64,000 nt of DNA from Candidatus Melainabacteria bacterium. GTDB taxonomy: Bacteria > Cyanobacteriota > Vampirovibrionia > Obscuribacterales > Obscuribacteraceae. Below are positions 60,208 through 64,000 of the stretch, piece by piece. Under the pieces are notes generated by a model. The model was not told the origin of the DNA and did not search any database. It saw nothing but the letters and a program-made list of their open reading frames with translations. The translations under genes were made by a program, and so were the position numbers. The stretch lies in NCBI GenBank assembly GCA_016699165.1, contig CP064963.1, positions 3,534,001-3,598,000 of the forward strand, in the 5' to 3' direction. The first letter of the stretch is position 1, and each line of letters starts with the position of its first letter.

Positions 60208-60230
60208 AACTCAGGGTTTGTCTCTGAGTT
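60208..60230. promoter_or_regulatory. Inverted repeat upstream of groES (candidate heat-shock operator)
   Basis: AACTCAG and CTGAGTT arms enclose exactly nine bases, 88 bases before the groES start. The 9-base spacing equals that of CIRCE, the HrcA operator, but the arms do not match its TTAGCACTC/GAGTGCTAA consensus. It may be a divergent HrcA site or an unrelated hairpin. Confidence 0.35.
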
Positions 60231-60318
60231 GAATACACTTTCACTATAGAGAGTCCTCTTCTGTTAGATGAAGGACCCCGGTTTTATCGCTTCTGGACCC
60301 TTAAGGAGGAACCAAGCA

Positions 60319-60630
60319 TTGGCTACAGCATCTGCTACTAAATTAACCCTGAAACCACTCGCCGACAGAGTTGTCGTAAAGAAACTCGAAGCTGAAGAAA
60401 AAACAAGCGGCGGAATAGTTTTGCCAGATTCAGCCAAAGAAAAGCCACAACAAGGCGAAATTCTGGCTGCTGGTCCTGGTCGTTTCGACGATAAAGGTAA
60501 TCGTCAACCAATGGAAGTTAAAGCTGGCGACAAAATTTTGTTTGCCAAATACTCCGGCACTGAAGTAAAAATCGAAGGCGTTGAATATTTGATCCTCGCC
60601 GAACGCGACATTCTTGCAGTAATCGGCTAA
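60319..60630 (+). CDS. groES: Co-chaperonin GroES
   Basis: A 103-residue GroES. The start is TTG 60319, placed 9 bases after a strong AAGGAGG; the frame is open to an ATG at 60268, but homology begins at LTLKPLADRVVVKK. The mobile loop is EAEEKTSGGIVLPDSAKEKPQ, and DKILFAKYSGTEVKIEGVEYLIL closes the barrel. It caps the GroEL cavity. groEL follows 36 bases later. Confidence 0.96.
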   Translation: MATASATKLTLKPLADRVVVKKLEAEEKTSGGIVLPDSAKEKPQQGEILAAGPGRFDDKGNRQPMEVKAGDKILFAKYSGTEVKIEGVEYLILAERDILAVIG

Positions 60631-60666
60631 TTCAAATTCAGATTTTAAGGAGATAACACTCATATC

Positions 60667-62298
60667 ATGGCTAAACAGATTGTATACAGCGAACAAGCAC
60701 GTCGCGCTCTAGAGCGTGGTGTTGACCAAGTTGCTAACACAGTAAAAATCACATTGGGACCTGCTGGACGTAACGTCGTTCTTGAAAAGAAATTCGGCGC
60801 TCCACAAATCATCAATGATGGCGTAACCATCGCTAAAGAAATCGAACTGGAAGACAAACTCGAAAACGCTGGCGCTCAACTCGTCCGCGAAGTTTGCACC
60901 AAGACCAATGATGGCGCCGGAGACGGTACCACCACTGCTGCAGTTCTTGCTCAAGCAATGGTCAAAGAAGGACTCAAAAACGTTGCTGCCGGCGCTAACC
61001 CGATGATTCTTCGTCGTGGTATCACTAAAGCTGCAGAATTTGCAGTTGCTGAAATCAAAAAAATGGCTAAGCCAGTGGAAGGCAAAAAAGAAATCACTCA
61101 AGTTGCCACCATCTCTGCTGGTAACGATGAAGAAATCGGAAACATCATCGCCGATGCCATGGACAAAGTTGGCAAAGATGGCGTTATCACCGTTGAAGAA
61201 TCAAAATCAATCGCTACTGAACTTGAAGTAGTTGAAGGAATGCAGTTCGACAAAGGTTATGTTTCAGCTTACTTCGTAACCGATGCTGAGAAAATGGAAG
61301 CCATCCTCGATGAGCCTTTCATCCTCTGCGTAGACAAGAAAGTAAATCTTCTTGCCGACATGGTTCCAGTGCTTGAGAAAGTTGCTCGCTCCGGTAAGCC
61401 ATTCTTGCTCATCGCTGAAGATGTAGAAGGCGAAGCTCTTGCAACTCTAGTTGTTAACCACTTGCGCAAAGTACTTCCTTGCTGCTCAGTTAAAGCTCCT
61501 GGCTTTGGCGACCGTCGCAAAGAAATGCTCAAAGACATCGCCATCTTGACCGGTGGACAAGTAGTGTCTGAAGAAACCGGCACCAAACTGGAAAACGTTT
61601 CAGTTGAAATGCTTGGTCGCGCTCGTCAAGTCATTGTCAGCAAAGACAAAACAACAATCGTTGCTGGTAAAGATTCCAAAGAAGAAGTTCAAAAGAGAAT
61701 TGCAGTTATCAAACGTCAGATTGAAGAATCCGATTCTGAATTCGACAAAGAAAAACTGCAAGAGCGTCTTGCCAAATTGGCTGGCGGCGTAGCCGTTATC
61801 AAAGTTGGCGCAGCTACCGAAACAGAATTGAAAGATCGTAAATTCCGTTTTGAAGATGCTCTTAACGCAACCAGAGCTGCTGTCGACGAAGGCTATGTCC
61901 CCGGCGGCGGTACCACATTGCTCAACATCGCCCAAAAAATGGAAGCCAAAGCTAAAGAGCTTTCAGGTGATGAGCGCACTGGTTTTGAACTGGTTATGAA
62001 ATCATTCGAATACCCTGTTCGTCAGATAGCCGACAATGCTGGCTTGTCTGGTGAAGTGGTAGTCGAAAAAATCAAAGAGAAAAAACAAGACGGTTGGGGC
62101 TTCAACGCAATGAAGTTCGAATACTGTGACATGTCCAAAACAGGAATTATTGATCCTGCGAAAGTAGAGCGTTATGCAATTCAAAATGCTTCTTCTATCG
62201 CCGCAATGTTCTTGACCACCGAAGCTCTTGTGGTAGACATGCCCGAAGAGAAGAAAACACCAGCTATGCACCCAGGTGCTGGCATGGGTGACTTCTAA
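60667..62298 (+). CDS. groEL: Chaperonin GroEL
   Basis: A 543-residue GroEL. Seen: LGPAGRNVVLEKKFG, the ATP-site GDGTTTAAVLAQAMV, GANPMILRRGITKA, and DRRKEMLKDIAILTGGQVVSEE-type apical helix with the family signature AATETELKDRKFRFEDALNA in the equatorial return. The tail ends MHPGAGMGDF rather than a long GGM repeat. It forms the double-ring ATP-driven folding chamber. The coding is strongly biased to C-ending codons compared with neighbours, as expected for high expression. AAGGAG precedes the start and an intrinsic terminator follows. Confidence 0.98.
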   Translation: MAKQIVYSEQARRALERGVDQVANTVKITLGPAGRNVVLEKKFGAPQIINDGVTIAKEIELEDKLENAGAQLVREVCTKTNDGAGDGTTTAAVLAQAMVKEGLKNVAAGANPMILRRGITKAAEFAVAEIKKMAKPVEGKKEITQVATISAGNDEEIGNIIADAMDKVGKDGVITVEESKSIATELEVVEGMQFDKGYVSAYFVTDAEKMEAILDEPFILCVDKKVNLLADMVPVLEKVARSGKPFLLIAEDVEGEALATLVVNHLRKVLPCCSVKAPGFGDRRKEMLKDIAILTGGQVVSEETGTKLENVSVEMLGRARQVIVSKDKTTIVAGKDSKEEVQKRIAVIKRQIEESDSEFDKEKLQERLAKLAGGVAVIKVGAATETELKDRKFRFEDALNATRAAVDEGYVPGGGTTLLNIAQKMEAKAKELSGDERTGFELVMKSFEYPVRQIADNAGLSGEVVVEKIKEKKQDGWGFNAMKFEYCDMSKTGIIDPAKVERYAIQNASSIAAMFLTTEALVVDMPEEKKTPAMHPGAGMGDF

Positions 62299-62329
62299 TC
62301 GAAGCCTAAAAGCTAGAAAGACCGAAAAG

Positions 62330-62363
62330 AAGGACTCCGCACGAGCGGGGTCCTTTTCTTTTT
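62330..62363 (+). terminator. Rho-independent terminator of groESL
   Basis: An 11-bp stem AAGGACTCCGC / GCGGGGTCCTT (one G-T pair) with an ACGA loop is followed by TTTCTTTTT, 32 bases after the groEL stop. Confidence 0.92.
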
Positions 62364-62427
62364 GTCTGTAATGCCTGTGGAATAAGCCTTTGGCGGTCAC
62401 GACCTGTTTGATTGATAGGAACTTTCT

Positions 62428-62455
62428 GAAGCGTATCCGTTAACGGATACGCTTC
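62428..62455. repeat. Dispersed palindrome, copy 9 (symmetric variant)
   Basis: A perfect 28-bp palindrome with symmetric changes in both arms (GAAGCGTATCC / GGATACGCTTC) relative to the main type. It lies between the groEL terminator and copy 10. Confidence 0.93.
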
Positions 62456-62514
62456 TACGTTTGCTCCATTACTAGCAGGCGTCGTAGTTCGCCAGCGCAT
62501 CGAGTCTCTGCTGA

Positions 62515-62542
62515 TCACCATAACCGTTAACGGATATGGTTC
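62515..62542. repeat. Dispersed palindrome, copy 10 (slightly degenerate)
   Basis: The centre and the inner right arm are intact; the left arm reads ACCATAACC with the same T-to-A change seen in copy 5. It lies 59 bases after copy 9 and ten bases before the convergent RlpA-like gene end. Confidence 0.85.
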
Positions 62543-62552
62543 TAAAAGAAGG

Positions 62553-63380
62553 CTATTTATAGACGCTGAAATTGCTGCGACCCCAGTACAAGTTTAATTC
62601 GCGACTTTTATTGCGGAAATCGGTTCCCGAATCATGAACGCCACCGTTTGCATATCTGTTATCGCCCCATTTGACAATTGTCATTTTAACTACGCCAAGT
62701 CCGTTTGCCATAAAACCAAGTTCTCTAGCTACGCGAGGACTTACGTCCAGTTCGCGAGGTTTTTTTCTTAGTAAGGAAGATGAGTCATCGCCTTGGAGAT
62801 GAGGTCCATCATCATTTATTCGAACTCCTTTTACAATTTTTGTCACTTTAGTGATGGGGTCGCGATATTCTAAATCTACGATAGTATTAAAAGGCAAAGT
62901 CCGATGGGCGGCAGTCAGAGCTGTTTTATCGAATCGTTCGAGATTTGCAGTCGAAGAGTCAGTATATAAAGACGCGACCACATCTTTAGAGCGTCCTTCC
63001 AAATGTGGTCCTCCAACTGGTAAATCGCTTACCTTTGGTGGCTTGTCCTTTTCTTTCTCGCTAGATTTTTTTATGTCTTTGGAGCTAAACGACTCCAAAG
63101 TGGTCATCGCCGCTTGAGCGTCAGTTTGTCCAGTTGGTGACGCATCGGATTTTGGGGGCCAGAGCCATTTGCGCAGACTGTCAATCAGATCGGCTCCCAT
63201 ACCGGCAAATTGGATATTTTCGCTTGGACCCATCGCCTTTATAGCCGAGCGCCAATCGCTCAAAGAAGATCTGAACGGATCTTCCATAGAGGTATCAAAC
63301 CTGAGACCACTAGAAAGCTGATCTCCTGTGGGAGATTCAGGAAGAACTTCATTGTCCTTGGGAGAAGGGTCCAGGGCCAT
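62553..63380 (-). CDS. RlpA-like double-psi beta-barrel protein
   Basis: A 275-residue protein. Residues about 150-270 form a double-psi beta-barrel of the RlpA type: VASLYTDSSTANLERFDKTA, LTAAHRTLPFNTIVDLEY, the loop GVRINDDGPHLQG with the expected Asp, and RELDVSPRVARELGF. RlpA proteins cleave denuded peptidoglycan at the septum. Here the usual ASWYG reads ASLYT. No signal peptide or lipobox is seen; instead a 130-residue hydrophilic N-terminus (Pro/Asp/Ser/Lys-rich) begins MALDPSPKDNE. It is either exported by another route or a cytoplasmic relative. The start is divergent from the gene at 63582. Confidence 0.78.
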   Translation of the reverse strand: MALDPSPKDNEVLPESPTGDQLSSGLRFDTSMEDPFRSSLSDWRSAIKAMGPSENIQFAGMGADLIDSLRKWLWPPKSDASPTGQTDAQAAMTTLESFSSKDIKKSSEKEKDKPPKVSDLPVGGPHLEGRSKDVVASLYTDSSTANLERFDKTALTAAHRTLPFNTIVDLEYRDPITKVTKIVKGVRINDDGPHLQGDDSSSLLRKKPRELDVSPRVARELGFMANGLGVVKMTIVKWGDNRYANGGVHDSGTDFRNKSRELNLYWGRSNFSVYK

Positions 63381-63581
63381 TAGAAAGACATTTTCAAGAG
63401 GGATGATCTAAGTGTACGATTAAATAGCGCAAAGTCAATGTAAGCAAGCGATTGTGGCTGTAAGGCTTCGACAGAACGAGTTCGAAAATTTTGGTTGTTG
63501 GGTATGTACGTAAGTAAGGTTACTTGATTTACTATTAAATCGGCCTTATTATAAGGCTTCTCCTCTTGGAATCATTTGGCA

Positions 63582-64000
63582 ATGGCACTAGCTGAAGCAG
63601 CTCAACCTGTTGAGCTTCAATCCGCTGCGGATAATGGGCATTACTTACAGCCTGATGGTAACGATTTACCAAATCTATTCGCTCGTATGGCGGAGTCGGT
63701 TAAAACGGGCTGGGATGATCTTTATAAGAGTCAAAAGCCTGATGCTGCGCAATCATTGACTAAAGACCTCGTAAATGGCACGGGCTCTTTTGAAAGTGTC
63801 GTGCAAAATATTGATGATTTGAAAAGCCAAGGAAAGCTGAATGATTTCTCTGATCAATTTAAGTCGATCTATCAGACAAGTGTGCGCGACCAACTTATTC
63901 AGAACTATCCTTGTCGAGAAGCTGATATCGACAAGGCTCTTGGCGCCGATGCTGCAGATAAACCCGATCTGAAGCTTGCTGGTCTTAATCGAGAGCAGTT
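63582..64000 (+). CDS. Hypothetical protein (3' truncated by window edge)
   Basis: An open frame from ATG 63582 to the window end, 139 codons seen. It begins MALAEAAQPVELQ and continues hydrophilic and helical (LFARMAESVKTGWDDLYKSQ, VVQNIDDLKSQGKLNDFSDQ) without signal peptide or membrane segment. The MAL- beginning and acidic, Pro-containing N-terminus recall the divergent RlpA-like protein, so the two may belong to one family of long modular proteins. A GCCTTA/TAAGGC inverted repeat lies about 25 bases upstream. The function is not recognisable. Confidence 0.6.
   Translation, partial: MALAEAAQPVELQSAADNGHYLQPDGNDLPNLFARMAESVKTGWDDLYKSQKPDAAQSLTKDLVNGTGSFESVVQNIDDLKSQGKLNDFSDQFKSIYQTSVRDQLIQNYPCREADIDKALGADAADKPDLKLAGLNREQ

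Noticed and set aside
60208..60230. A canonical CIRCE element upstream of groES
   Set aside because: Spacing fits but the arms do not match TTAGCACTC/GAGTGCTAA; kept only as a candidate operator.
9915..62543. The palindromes as CRISPR repeats
   Set aside because: Copies are kilobases apart with no regular spacers; the only close pair (62428 and 62515) has no third unit.

Overview
The window (64 kb, moderate GC, densely coding on both strands) is an ordinary bacterial chromosome segment, not a phage or plasmid. Its cyanobacterial-like gene set (SepF, Obg, separate AccA and AccD, PheST, GroESL, secreted TPR proteins, roadblock proteins, Ser/Thr kinase, UvrA2) and the style of its large unannotated secreted proteins suggest a non-photosynthetic relative of Cyanobacteria (Vampirovibrionia/Melainabacteria, perhaps Obscuribacterales). 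That assignment is inference; no rRNA or marker phylogeny is available here.

Layout. 1-8.7 kb: the 3' end of an SDR/DUF2867 gene, then a minus-strand operon mutS - TPR protein - secreted protein - uvrA2. 8.8-13.5 kb: a secreted protein, a roadblock/LC7 protein, uppS, a YqeG-type HAD phosphatase, a TPR protein and a hydrolase. 12.8-17.4 kb: a minus-strand run of LRR protein, truncated alkyltransferase-like ORF, secreted protein, proline dehydrogenase and alpha/beta hydrolase. 18.1 kb: tRNA-Lys(UUU). 18.6-23.7 kb: a reductive pyrimidine degradation operon (class III aminotransferase, beta-ureidopropionase-type amidase, PreT, PreA). 23.8-28.1 kb: a transposase-derived chimeric protein, a PlsC-like acyltransferase and a degenerate ABC1/UbiB protein. 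28.2-34.8 kb: a tightly overlapping minus-strand operon of two GT-C-like membrane proteins, an AI-2E family permease and a TPR protein. 34.9-38.2 kb: GH1 glycosidase and DsbD. 38.2-41.5 kb: a giant low-complexity membrane protein ending in a roadblock domain. 41.6-54.6 kb: housekeeping genes (pheST, Nudix, obg, PC4-like, M23 peptidase, sepF, yggS, rsmE, accDA, Ser/Thr kinase). 54.8-64 kb: MFS transporter, a small protein with a possible structured leader, NDP-sugar pyrophosphorylase, HIT protein, GAF-GGDEF cyclase, groESL, an RlpA-like protein and a 3'-truncated gene.

The most striking feature is a dispersed family of 28-bp palindromes (core ATATCCGTTAACGGATAT). I count ten copies. Seven are intergenic and three lie inside open reading frames. 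Two of these are in the same frame in adjacent membrane-protein genes and encode KTIS(V/D)NGYGL. Two copies carry symmetric base changes that keep the palindrome. Two copies bracket the 23.85-24.91 kb gene, whose product looks like an IS1595/ISXO2-type transposase with its DDE core replaced by a DprA-like winged helix. This arrangement recalls REP elements with their RAYT genes and is the best candidate here for an undescribed system.

Start codons are often TTG (8814, 18635, 34857, 45281, 47639, 60319), several chosen on Shine-Dalgarno position. Most multi-gene transcripts have overlapping stop/start junctions (TAATG or ATGA).
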